The position numbers and the translations under genes are program-made. Shown one piece after another: positions 7,811 to 15,176 of a stretch of DNA of 22,433 nt; positions within the stretch are counted from its first letter, which is position 1, and every line of letters starts with the position of its first letter. The DNA comes from Bacteroidota bacterium. Lineage in GTDB: Bacteria; Bacteroidota; Bacteroidia; Chitinophagales; Chitinophagaceae. The stretch lies in the NCBI GenBank assembly GCA_023429985.1, contig JAEZCV010000159.1, positions 1 to 22,433 of the forward strand, in the 5' to 3' direction. A model generated the notes under the pieces. It searched no databases. It saw nothing but the letters and a program-made list of their open reading frames with translations, and was not told where the DNA came from.

Positions 7811-8239
7811 TTAATATTTATAGGTACTGGAACTGTCGCCGGAAGGAAGATTTTTCTGGGCGGCATTCAGGTCGTCTTTGTATTTGCTGGGGCACTTCAT
7901 TTGAAGTTTGGTACATTCAAAATAACCATCTCTCATGTAACCGTTAAGGTCCAGGCCTTCGCTGCGCTCTATATCGGTTGGTTTGGAGTTATTATAAACC
8001 ACCTTGCTCCTCTTTCCATCCTGGTCAACAGCATAAAAAACAGTATAATTAGGATTTTTCAGCCCGTCGTATTCTACCGGTGTGGATTTGTCAAGTTTTA
8101 CTTTAACTACTACAAACTTCCCGTTTCTTTCTGCTGCGGAAGCAAAGGTTTCCTGGGTAGTGAGGTCTTTAATAAAAAACGACATACCCACAATTCCCCC
8201 TATCACCAGCAATAAAAGAACGATATGTATTTTTTTCAT
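7811..8239 (-). CDS. ccmE: Heme chaperone CcmE, CxxxY type
   Basis: CcmE binds heme covalently in the periplasm and hands it to CcmF. The 142-residue product has an N-terminal membrane anchor (residues 4-22) and an OB-fold-like domain: FVVVKVKLDKSTPVEYDGLKN, TVFYAVDQDG, VVYNNSKPTDIERSEGL, then GYMRDGYFECTKLQMKCPSKY. The usual heme-linking His (HxxxY context) is not present; instead CPSKY gives Cys116 and Tyr120, the CxxxY signature described for a variant class of CcmE. It is directly followed by ccmF. A TACCTTTG promoter element lies about 67 bases upstream. Other ccm genes (ccmA-D) are not visible, so they are elsewhere or replaced. Confidence 0.85.
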   Translation of the reverse strand: MKKIHIVLLLLVIGGIVGMSFFIKDLTTQETFASAAERNGKFVVVKVKLDKSTPVEYDGLKNPNYTVFYAVDQDGKRSKVVYNNSKPTDIERSEGLDLNGYMRDGYFECTKLQMKCPSKYKDDLNAAQKNLPSGDSSSTYKY

Positions 8240-8305
8240 TTCAGTAGATTTGGGTTGAAACGGGATGTTTTAGCTTAATTCTTTCCCCATTTCAACATAG
8301 CACCG

Positions 8306-8313
8306 CAAAGGTA
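8306..8313 (-). promoter_or_regulatory. TACCTTTG -7 element for ccmEF
   Basis: TACCTTTG on the minus strand matches TAnnTTTG and is followed by a leader of about 60 bases before ccmE. No convincing TTTG -33 box is seen at the expected distance. Confidence 0.55.
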
Positions 8314-8405
8314 TGCGAAAACTCATCTCACCCCCTGCTTTAGTTACTGAATTTCTGCGGCCTACGTGTTTTTCACAAAACTATAATTTCAGTACTGTTG
8401 CTTTT

Positions 8406-8437
8406 TTTGCCTGCTTGGCTCAGGGGGTTTAACTTGC
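8406..8437 (+). promoter_or_regulatory. Candidate promoter for the agmatinase-family gene
   Basis: TTTG (8406-8409) is followed after 20 bases by TAACTTGC (8430-8437), close to the Bacteroidota TTTG / TAnnTTTG pair with normal spacing; the -7 box has one T fewer than consensus. It lies 19 bases before the ATG at 8457. Confidence 0.5.
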
Positions 8438-8456
8438 ACCGCTTTAAAGAAATAAA

Positions 8457-9503
8457 ATGACTGATCTTAAGGGCTTTGATCCAAACGGTGTAGGCAACCC
8501 CAATAACAATGTTTTCGGACTTCCTTTTTCTGAAGAGGATGCGGGCCTGGTGATTATCCCTGTTCCCTGGGAAGTTACGGTGAGTTTTGGCTCGGGAACG
8601 GCGCGTTCGGCAGAACAGGTTATGCAGGCAAGCCTGCAGGTGGATCTTTTTGATCCGGAAGTGAAAGATGGATGGCGTCAGGGGTTTTTTATGAGAGAGG
8701 CGGACAGGAAGATCCTTTTAAAAAGCGATTACCTGCGCAAAGAAGCCGAACTTTATATTGATTATATTTCAAAGGGAGAAGAGCTGGAAGCCAATAGTTT
8801 TATGTGCAAAACCCTGAAGGAAGTGAATGAAGGCAGCAGGTTTTTAAACAACTGGGTTTATGATCAAGCCATTAACCTGATGAATAAAGGCAAAAAAGTG
8901 GCATTATTAGGAGGAGATCACAGTACACCTTTAGGCTATATGAAGGCTATAGGTGAAAAACATGGTGATTTTGGAATTTTACAGATTGATGCACATTGCG
9001 ACCTGAGAGAAGCCTACGAAGGTTTTGAATATTCTCATGCCAGCATAATGTTCAATGCCCTGAAAGAAATTCCCCAGATCAAAAAACTGGTGCAGGCAGG
9101 AATCAGGGATTATTCTTCAGGTGAGGCTGAATTCATTAATGAAAATGCCGATAAAATCAGTGTTTATTTCGACAGTGATATCCGGCAGCGCCAGTTCGAA
9201 GGTGAAGCTTTTAGCAGCATAGCTGATGAACTGATTGCAAACCTTCCGGAGCAGGTATATATCAGTTTTGATATTGATGGACTGGACCCCAAGCTTTGTC
9301 CAAATACCGGAACACCGGTTCCCGGCGGCTTTGAAGTGGAACAGGTATTTTACATTTTCAAAAAGATTCTTGCTTCGGGAAGAAATATCATTGGGTTTGA
9401 TTTAAGTGAAGTAAGTACCAGCGAAAACCAGTGGGATGCCAATGTAGGTGCGCGCATATTATTCAAACTTTGCAACCTGCTCGTGGCTAAAAACCAGGCC
9501 TGA
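8457..9503 (+). CDS. Agmatinase/arginase-family ureohydrolase
   Basis: Ureohydrolases use two manganese ions to split a guanidino or formimino group. Seen in 348 residues: GGDHS (His155), DAHCD (Asp178, His180, Asp182) and SFDIDGLDP (Asp272, Asp274), which together are the full set of metal ligands. EYSHAS after DAHCDLR and a C-terminal IIGFDLSEVS also fit the agmatinase branch. About 100 extra residues before the metal motifs (relative to short arginases) are shared by many Bacteroidota members. Agmatinase would give putrescine plus urea; guanidinobutyrase or formimidoylglutamase cannot be excluded from sequence alone. No arginine decarboxylase is adjacent. The next gene starts one base after its stop, so they are co-transcribed. 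Confidence 0.9.
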   Translation: MTDLKGFDPNGVGNPNNNVFGLPFSEEDAGLVIIPVPWEVTVSFGSGTARSAEQVMQASLQVDLFDPEVKDGWRQGFFMREADRKILLKSDYLRKEAELYIDYISKGEELEANSFMCKTLKEVNEGSRFLNNWVYDQAINLMNKGKKVALLGGDHSTPLGYMKAIGEKHGDFGILQIDAHCDLREAYEGFEYSHASIMFNALKEIPQIKKLVQAGIRDYSSGEAEFINENADKISVYFDSDIRQRQFEGEAFSSIADELIANLPEQVYISFDIDGLDPKLCPNTGTPVPGGFEVEQVFYIFKKILASGRNIIGFDLSEVSTSENQWDANVGARILFKLCNLLVAKNQA

Positions 9504-9504
9504 T

Positions 9505-10137
9505 ATGTTAAGTATTAAGGTAAAAATAGAAGATATAGAAAAAAGAAGGAGAAGCGCCGGGCTTCTGCATGTTGTTATTGGTTTTTTCCTGGTGGCAAAA
9601 GGAGCGGATTATTTTAAATACCTTGAATATGAAAACTTTCTTCCTGTAATACCTGTTTTTTTTGCAGGTCTTGTTTCGCTTATTTATGGTTTTGCAAGAA
9701 GAAGAATCGACCCATATGGAAAATTCAATTACCTGGTAAGGCTGGCGCAGGTGGTTTGTTTTACGGGGCTCGTTATTGTATTTCTGAAAATAGGAAGGTC
9801 GATAGATTATATTGGTGTTTTTGCTTTTGTGGCTTTTTCCATCCTGCTCTTGTTTTCGGAAAGAAGAATTTTCCAGGAAACGATAATTTTTATAAAAGAT
9901 GAAGGGATCAGCATTCCCGGCTATTACCGCGAACATTTGGTTCCATGGGAAAGCCTGACTGAAGTTGTTGTAAGAGAGGATTTCATTACGCTGTTTCATA
10001 TCAAAAAAAAATACCTACAGTACCAGGTGATGCAGGATCTGTCGACATTGGAAATTGCCAAGATGAATGGGTTTTGCAAGGAGAGAGTTGGTGGGGAGAT
10101 GCCTGCCGGTAGGCAGGGTGAGGAGTTAGGGGTTTAG
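9505..10137 (+). CDS. Four-helix membrane protein with soluble C-terminal domain, unknown function
   Basis: I chose the ATG at 9505, one base after the ureohydrolase stop; an earlier in-frame ATG at 9448 would overlap that gene by 56 bases and add an unlikely N-terminus. The 210-residue product has hydrophobic segments at about 17-33, 45-64, 77-96 and 102-118. A soluble part follows, of alternating strands (IIFIKDEGISIPGYYREHLVPWESLTEVVV) that resembles the PH-like bPH domains of other bacterial membrane proteins; this resemblance is inference. The last dozen residues (MPAGRQGEELGV) are coded by a CCTGCC-GGTA-GGCAGG repeat and the start of an octamer tract, so the original C-terminus was probably near residue 195. 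Function is unknown. Confidence 0.75.
   Translation: MLSIKVKIEDIEKRRRSAGLLHVVIGFFLVAKGADYFKYLEYENFLPVIPVFFAGLVSLIYGFARRRIDPYGKFNYLVRLAQVVCFTGLVIVFLKIGRSIDYIGVFAFVAFSILLLFSERRIFQETIIFIKDEGISIPGYYREHLVPWESLTEVVVREDFITLFHIKKKYLQYQVMQDLSTLEIAKMNGFCKERVGGEMPAGRQGEELGV
10102..10117. repeat. CCTGCC-GGTA-GGCAGG palindromic repeat inside a coding end
   Basis: Six-base arms with a four-base loop form a shortened member of the family seen at 5114-5133 and 5200-5219. In the frame of the membrane protein it codes for PAGRQ. Confidence 0.8.
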
Positions 10138-10203
10138 GGGTTTAGTCGTTTAGTCGTTTAGGTGTTTAGGGGTTTAGGGGTTTAGGTGTTTAGGTGTTTA
10201 GTT
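10132..10203 (+). repeat. Octamer tandem tract, nine GTTTAGNN units
   Basis: Nine 8-base units in a row (GTTTAGGG x3, GTTTAGTC x2, GTTTAGGT x3, GTTTAGTT x1). The stop codon of the membrane protein (TAG, 10135-10137) is the TAG of the first unit. Since 8 is not a multiple of 3, three units put TAG in every frame. A degenerate copy of the CCTGCCTGC palindrome follows at 10205-10221, and another GTTTAG at 10222. Confidence 0.92.
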
Positions 10204-10285
10204 GCCTGCCTGCGGTAGTCGGGTTTAGTAAAAATCAATAAATATTTCGTGCCCTTGAGACTTTGGGCCAAAAAAATAAATTAAC

Positions 10286-11572
10286 ATGTCGCCGTTCTTA
10301 ATGTATTCAGATGGAAAAGGAAAGATCTTCGAGGATACTTCCCTTTATGTAACCGGCAGAACCGGTTGGGATGCTTTGCCCATACCCGGCGACGAATGGA
10401 TTGAACTCCCGGCAGGAGGACAGTTATATGAATTACCAGGAAGAAGAGGTATAGGCATTGATGTAAAAACCGGCGAAATGCGGCTGTGCGAAAAAGGCTG
10501 GGCCGTTGCTGCATTCATTCCGCCTGCACACACTGGTTTTTATTTAGCGGCCTACGAAACGGCACCTGATGCTCCTACCCTTCCCTTATTTTGTTATACT
10601 GCCGCCGGCTGGCATAATGATAAGTTTTATGTTCCTGCCATGCGTATCGAATCCGACATCCGGCAGGAAAGCACAGGCTTTGATGATAACATTGTAAAAA
10701 CCGGAGTTGAACATCTTTTAAAAGCTTACCCACATAACAGGCTGGTAAATCACCTGGCCAACAATTGCGCACTTACCTATCATTGTCCGGCCGCAAGAAA
10801 TTATTTTATTGGAAGATGGGAATGCCCCGTGCCTTCCTCACCGGCCTGCAATGCAAATTGTATTGGTTGTATTTCTTTTCAGCCGGAAGAAGAAACCATT
10901 TTTTCTACACAGGACAGGCTGACATTTAAACCTACTGCTGCAGAAATTGTTGAATTCACCGTTCCTCATCTTCAAACCGCACCCTTTCCAATTGTAAGTT
11001 TTGGACAAGGATGTGAAGGAGAGCCATTGCTGATGTGGGAAACCATCAGGGAAGCCATAATTGAAATAAGAAAACATACGGATAAAGGAAGCATCAACAT
11101 CAACACAAATGGTTCTAAGCCTGCTGCTGTAAAGCTGCTTTGTGAAGCAGGATTGAACAGCATCAGAGTTAGCACGAACTCGGCTCGCAGGGAAATTTAT
11201 ACGCCTTATTATCGTCCGAATAATTACGAGTTCCAGGATATAATTGAAAGTCTGAAAGTCATGCGTGATCATGGAGGCTGGACTTCCATTAATTATTTTG
11301 TTTTTCCAGGCATGACAGATTCAGTTGCCGAATATGAAGCTTTAAGAAAACTGATCATCGATACAGATCTAAAAATGATACAATGGAGAAATTTCAATAT
11401 AGATCCTGACTGGTATCTTGGAAAGATCGGAATTGCAGACGCGGGTGAAACCCTTGGAATGAAACAAATGCTGCAATTATTGAAAGAAGAATTCCCGGAA
11501 TTGAAATATGGCTATTACAATCCCCCACTGGAAAGGATAAAAGGTGAATACGATACCGACTTTGCACATTGA
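10286..11572 (+). CDS. Uncharacterised radical SAM protein with large N-terminal domain
   Basis: The 428-residue protein has the CxxxCxxC iron-sulfur motif as CNANCIGC (Cys188, 192, 195), followed by FGQGCEGEPLL (240-249), in the place of the GGE-type SAM-binding block, then SININTNGSKP and GLNSIRVSTNSA, typical later strands of the radical SAM barrel. The motif lies unusually far in: about 180 residues come first, including ELPGRRGIGIDVKTGEM and a stretch with Cys161, Cys167 and Cys180 that could bind a second metal or cluster (inference). The family belongs to uncharacterised Fe-S oxidoreductases found in Bacteroidota and other phyla; substrate unknown. Start at the ATG at 10286; the gene stands alone between a repeat-rich gap and a 350-base intergenic region. 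Confidence 0.88.
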   Translation: MSPFLMYSDGKGKIFEDTSLYVTGRTGWDALPIPGDEWIELPAGGQLYELPGRRGIGIDVKTGEMRLCEKGWAVAAFIPPAHTGFYLAAYETAPDAPTLPLFCYTAAGWHNDKFYVPAMRIESDIRQESTGFDDNIVKTGVEHLLKAYPHNRLVNHLANNCALTYHCPAARNYFIGRWECPVPSSPACNANCIGCISFQPEEETIFSTQDRLTFKPTAAEIVEFTVPHLQTAPFPIVSFGQGCEGEPLLMWETIREAIIEIRKHTDKGSININTNGSKPAAVKLLCEAGLNSIRVSTNSARREIYTPYYRPNNYEFQDIIESLKVMRDHGGWTSINYFVFPGMTDSVAEYEALRKLIIDTDLKMIQWRNFNIDPDWYLGKIGIADAGETLGMKQMLQLLKEEFPELKYGYYNPPLERIKGEYDTDFAH

Positions 11573-11642
11573 TCATGTTAGCCTGTAAATAAAAACCTGG
11601 GCTTTCTATTCTCGCTTTTACACAATTTGTCGGCAGCTCCTA

Positions 11643-11768
11643 ATGGTTGCCGGTAATGCAATTGTTAAAGAAATGGCTGTTGCCGGAGATGAAGCTAACC
11701 TTGAATCATTTCTTTCTTCTGATGTGCAGGCCGGGTTTATGAGTGGCACATTGGTTTTGCTTTGTTAA
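11643..11768 (+). CDS. Possible 41-residue small protein or gene remnant
   Basis: The frame reads MVAGNAIVKEMAVAGDEANL and ends FMSGTLVLLC. It stays open upstream to a TAA near 11586-11588 without another ATG. Codon choice looks like that of neighbouring genes (GCC, GAA, CTT, GTT), but no ribosome site or known family is seen. It may be a small gene, the decayed end of a lost gene, or chance. Confidence 0.2.
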   Translation: MVAGNAIVKEMAVAGDEANLESFLSSDVQAGFMSGTLVLLC

Positions 11769-11856
11769 GTTTGCCCGGGGTTAGGCATCTGTATTATTTT
11801 TATTTGTTAGGTCGTGAAAAATAAAGGTTGATTTTGTTAAAAGATGGCTTATTCTC

Positions 11857-11888
11857 TTTGTATACTGTGCAATTTGTCTAACTTTTGC
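11857..11888 (+). promoter_or_regulatory. Promoter of the TonB-family gene
   Basis: TTTG (11857-11860), 18 bases, then TAACTTTTGC (11879-11888), a good fit to the Bacteroidota TTTG / TAn(2-3)TTTG pair. The start codon follows 34 bases further on at 11923. Confidence 0.6.
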
Positions 11889-11922
11889 ATTGTATTCCAT
11901 TCAAAGCCATTGAAAGACTTAT

Positions 11923-12783
11923 ATGAATAATCAACTAGCACTTTCCCGGAAGGAATTTGAAAGACAAAAAAATGTAAAAGCATCTGTTATCACTGCTGCT
12001 GTTACCCTGGTGATCTTCCTGATTTTTATCTGGTATAAACTAAGCATTCCCCAGCAGCAATTGCCGGTGGTTGATGAATACATTGAAGTTAATTTAGGCA
12101 GCGGCAACGAAGGTTTTGGAACTGACCAGCCACTATTGCCCGGCGACCCGGCGGCTGCACAACAGGTAAGCTATACACCACCCCAGCCTGTTAATTCAAA
12201 TGAAGAAAGCGTTAGAGATGTCAGCTCTGAAAATGAACATAGCAGTGCACCTCCGGTGATAAAACCTGCGAATTCCAATCCAACCGCCACAAAAATTAAT
12301 TCCGAATCAAAAACTACGCGTTCCAATACCAACACCACACAGCCGGTTGCCCCAACACCTCAGAGGCCAAGAGCCGTTTTAGGAAGAACAACCGGAGGAA
12401 ATGGAAATGGTGGTAATGGTGCCGACAGCTATAAGCCCGGAGGCAATGAAGGCATCGCCGGCGGCAGTGGTGACCAGGGAAGTCCGGGAGGTGATCCGAA
12501 CAGCAGGAATTATACTGGTAGTCCAAGAAAATTTCAAAATTTGAATGTGGTTATTGACCAGAGTTTTAAAGATGATTTTAACTCTAATGGAAAAGTGGCT
12601 TTGGATATTGTTGTAGATGCAAATGGAAAAGTTATTTCAGCTACTTATCAGCCTTTAGGTTCCACAATGGGAGATAGTAAACATATTGAAATTGCCAGGC
12701 GCCATGCTTTCAAATTAAAGTCCTTTAATCCAGTCCAGGGTGGACAAAAGGGGACCGTTATTTTTAATTTCAAAGTAAACTAA
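11923..12783 (+). CDS. TonB-family energy transducer-like protein
   Basis: The 286-residue protein has a short cytoplasmic start, one membrane helix (about 20-38), then a long spacer. The spacer is Pro-, Asn- and Ser-rich (about 45-150) and Gly-rich (158-190). It ends in a TonB C-terminal domain (about 205-286, with GKVALDIVVDANGKVISATY and a final VIFNFKVN strand). This layout spans the periplasm and links an inner-membrane proton-driven motor to outer-membrane receptors. No exbB or exbD is next to it in this window. The helix lacks the usual His of the TonB SHLS motif, so the motor coupling could differ. folC follows 27 bases downstream and is probably on the same transcript. Confidence 0.83.
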   Translation: MNNQLALSRKEFERQKNVKASVITAAVTLVIFLIFIWYKLSIPQQQLPVVDEYIEVNLGSGNEGFGTDQPLLPGDPAAAQQVSYTPPQPVNSNEESVRDVSSENEHSSAPPVIKPANSNPTATKINSESKTTRSNTNTTQPVAPTPQRPRAVLGRTTGGNGNGGNGADSYKPGGNEGIAGGSGDQGSPGGDPNSRNYTGSPRKFQNLNVVIDQSFKDDFNSNGKVALDIVVDANGKVISATYQPLGSTMGDSKHIEIARRHAFKLKSFNPVQGGQKGTVIFNFKVN

Positions 12784-12810
12784 TAAACAATACAGCAATA
12801 CATTTGCTGT

Positions 12811-14097
12811 TTGAACTACCAGCAAACCATAGCATATTTATACAGCCAGCTGCCCATGTTCAGTCGCATAGGCAGCGCTGCTTATAAAGCAGATATTAGC
12901 AATACAATTTACTTCTGTGGGCTTTTAGGAAATCCGCATAAAAAATTTAAGTCAATCCACATTGCAGGCACCAATGGCAAAGGTTCGGTAAGCCATATGC
13001 TGGCGGCAGTATTTCAAAACTGCGGTTATAAAACCGGCTTGTATACATCTCCGCATCTTTACGATTTCCGCGAAAGGATCAAAATAAATGGCGAGATGGT
13101 GGATGAGCAATTTGTGGTGGATTTTGTGGCCAACTGGAAAGAGGAGATTGAAAAGGTAAGGCCATCATTTTTCGAAATAACGGTTGCCATGGCCTTTGAT
13201 TTTTTTGCAAAACAGGAAATTGATATAGCCATTATTGAAACAGGACTTGGTGGAAGACTGGACAGTACCAATATTATAGAACCTGAACTTTCCATCATTA
13301 CCAATATTGGCTGGGACCATAGCAATATGCTGGGCGATACACTGGAGAAAATTGCCTTTGAAAAAGCGGGAATCATTAAAACCAATACCCCTGTCGTTAT
13401 TGGTGAAAGGCAAACAGCAACAGAAAAGGTTTTTATTGATGTAGCTGCAGAAAAAAATGCAAATCTCCTATTTGCTTCCGACAATATTAGTGTTTCACAT
13501 TATTCCTGGGATAATAATTTATTAACTGCGAAAATTATGAATAATGGAAAAGATGAAAAATGGCAGTTGGATCTTATTGGCATCTACCAGTTAAAAAACC
13601 TGGCAACCGTATTAGCGTCATTGGAAGTATTGAAAGGCGACTGGAAATTGAATGATTACAATTTACAATTTGCATTATCACATGTAAAAAAACTTACGGG
13701 ATTAAAAGGAAGATGGGATGTGATCAATACTAATCCTACGGTTATCCTGGAGGTTGCACACAACAAAGATGGCATTGCCCAAATGTTGCAACATATAAAG
13801 CAATTAAATTTCAATAAACTTCACCTGGTATTTGGCATGGTGAAGGATAAGGATATTGAAGTGGTATTATCCATGCTACCGGCAAATGCCTTTTATTATT
13901 TTACTTCGGCGCAAATTCCGAGGGCGCTGCCTGTTGAAGAACTGATGGTGCAGGCAAAGAAATCTGATTTAAAGGGAAATTATTTTGAGGATGTAAACCA
14001 GGCTTTGGAAAAAGCTATTTCAATTGCAGATGAAAATGATCTTATAATTGTATTTGGAAGTATATTTTTAGTGGCAGAAGTGAAACCATTTCAATAA
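12811..14097 (+). CDS. folC: Folylpolyglutamate synthase / dihydrofolate synthase
   Basis: FolC adds glutamate to dihydropteroate and to folates using ATP in the cytoplasm. Seen in 428 residues: SQLPMFSRIGSAAYKADI at the N-terminus, the nucleotide-binding GTNGKGS (53-59), YTSPHLYDFRERIKING, IIETGLGGRLDSTN, ITNIGWDHSNMLG, FEKAGIIK and LKGRWDVI, all hallmarks of the family. The start codon is TTG: the frame's first ATG is codon 16, inside the conserved SQLPMF block, so starting there would remove conserved sequence. The 3' end overlaps the convergent Nudix gene by seven bases, with no terminator between. Confidence 0.94.
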   Translation: MNYQQTIAYLYSQLPMFSRIGSAAYKADISNTIYFCGLLGNPHKKFKSIHIAGTNGKGSVSHMLAAVFQNCGYKTGLYTSPHLYDFRERIKINGEMVDEQFVVDFVANWKEEIEKVRPSFFEITVAMAFDFFAKQEIDIAIIETGLGGRLDSTNIIEPELSIITNIGWDHSNMLGDTLEKIAFEKAGIIKTNTPVVIGERQTATEKVFIDVAAEKNANLLFASDNISVSHYSWDNNLLTAKIMNNGKDEKWQLDLIGIYQLKNLATVLASLEVLKGDWKLNDYNLQFALSHVKKLTGLKGRWDVINTNPTVILEVAHNKDGIAQMLQHIKQLNFNKLHLVFGMVKDKDIEVVLSMLPANAFYYFTSAQIPRALPVEELMVQAKKSDLKGNYFEDVNQALEKAISIADENDLIIVFGSIFLVAEVKPFQ

Positions 14098-14636
14098 GAA
14101 AATTCACCCAGTCTTTCCAGGGCATAGAAAATACAGGAAGTATGCAGCGCCTGTGTTATTTTGTTTTCTTTCAGGAATGATTTTACCTGGTCCATATCGC
14201 AGATCAATACTTCAACATCCTCTGTTTCATCTAATGATTGTTCTGCCACTTTCACGCCGCCCTTGGCCAGGTACATATAGGTAAAATTATTTGCAGTTGA
14301 AGAATTAGCGGCCAGCTTTCCCATAAGTTCCAGGGAATCAAATTCATACCCCGTTTCCTCTAATAGTTCCCTGCGCATAGCTGCTTCAGGCGATTCGCCC
14401 GGATCAACCACTCCACCCGCAATTTCAATTCCAACTTCGCCTATGGCATGCCGGTATTGCTTAACCATGATCACTTTATTATCTCTCGTGAGTGCAAAAG
14501 CATTTACCCATGAAGGATATTCAAGAATATAATAAGCAGGCATGATTTTACCGTTAGGTAACTCGCATTTTTCCTGCCTTATATTCAGCCAGGGCTGATT
14601 AAAAAGAGTTTTGGATTCAAGCACCTTCCATTTCAT
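14091..14636 (-). CDS. Nudix hydrolase, ADP-ribose pyrophosphatase-like
   Basis: Nudix enzymes hydrolyse nucleoside diphosphate derivatives. The complete Nudix box (GX5EX7REUXEEXGU) runs from Gly75 to Tyr97, with Glu81 and the metal-binding REL-LEETG. The N-terminal half (NIRQEKCELPNGK, YYILEYPSWVNAFALT, VKQYRHA) and the GVVDPGES lead into the box fit the ADP-ribose pyrophosphatase/NudF group; the true substrate could be another sugar nucleotide. At 181 residues it has the usual length. It is the last gene of the minus-strand block starting at fbp, nine bases after the YfiT-like gene, and its end overlaps folC by seven bases. Confidence 0.9.
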   Translation of the reverse strand: MKWKVLESKTLFNQPWLNIRQEKCELPNGKIMPAYYILEYPSWVNAFALTRDNKVIMVKQYRHAIGEVGIEIAGGVVDPGESPEAAMRRELLEETGYEFDSLELMGKLAANSSTANNFTYMYLAKGGVKVAEQSLDETEDVEVLICDMDQVKSFLKENKITQALHTSCIFYALERLGEFSY

Positions 14637-14645
14637 ACCCTGAAA

Positions 14646-15176
14646 TTAAATTGCTGTGTTTTCCCGTTCCCGGAAGTTACGTATATGCGCTGCATGATGC
14701 CTGCCATGCCATGCATACATGCCCAATAAATCCCAAAGAGAAAATTTCTTATTATGCTGCGGATGAAAAACTGTTTTCTCCCAGTCATTTCTATTCAAAC
14801 ATTTTAAAAACTGGTACCATCGCTGGTGCAAAGCATATAAAAGCGTAATGGAAATGTTTACAGGTAACTGATGCACATCTGCAGTTTCTGCCCACAATTT
14901 TTCTTCGTATGGTTTAATTTCCGGATTGTCTTCGGTATATCCAAGCTTGAATCTTATATAGGCATTCATATGGCTGTCGGCCAAATGGTGCACCAGTTGG
15001 TGTATGCTCCATCCGCCTGGCCTGTAAGGTGATAACAATTGTTTTTCATCAAGATCCTGTACAAGACTTTCAATTAGATTGGGAAGAAACTGGATGTCGG
15101 CCAACCATTGTTCCAATAAAGATTCAGAAAAAGGTTTTGCCGCGAAATCTCCTATTGGATATTTTAAATGTTCCAT
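14646..15176 (-). CDS. DinB/YfiT-family metal protein, possible bacillithiol S-transferase
   Basis: The 176-residue protein matches the YfiT branch of the DinB superfamily: YPIGDF, LIESLVQDLDEKQLLSPYRPGGWSIHQLVHHLADSH and WHGRHHAAHI. The three-histidine metal site is visible as His64 and the His160/His164 pair. Members of this branch bind a divalent metal. Some, such as BstA of Gram-positive bacteria, transfer bacillithiol to electrophiles; others are listed as 'putative metal-dependent hydrolases'. A bshB1 gene in this same window supports the thiol-transferase reading, but the assignment is inference. Its ATG overlaps the TGA of the FKBP gene by one base (TGATG), implying translational coupling. 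Confidence 0.85.
   Translation of the reverse strand: MEHLKYPIGDFAAKPFSESLLEQWLADIQFLPNLIESLVQDLDEKQLLSPYRPGGWSIHQLVHHLADSHMNAYIRFKLGYTEDNPEIKPYEEKLWAETADVHQLPVNISITLLYALHQRWYQFLKCLNRNDWEKTVFHPQHNKKFSLWDLLGMYAWHGRHHAAHIRNFRERENTAI

Larger units (their letters stand above)
11573..11922. other. 350-base intergenic region with a possible small open frame
   Basis: No recognised gene lies here. A frame from an ATG at 11643 to TAA at 11766-11768 codes for 41 residues with coding-like codon use (see separate entry). The right end carries the promoter of the TonB-family gene. A weak GGCAGC/GTTGCC hairpin (11632-11651) has no T run and is not called as a terminator. Confidence 0.5.

Noticed and set aside
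7784..8215. 143-residue open frame opposite ccmE
   Set aside because: It is antisense to a recognised gene with a complete domain and has no family features of its own.
10132..10203. Similarity of GTTTAGGG units to plant-type telomere repeat TTTAGGG
   Set aside because: The period is 8, the units vary at two positions, and the surroundings are ordinary bacterial genes.
10838..11272. 144-residue open frame opposite the radical SAM gene
   Set aside because: It runs antisense through the conserved radical SAM core and shows no domain.
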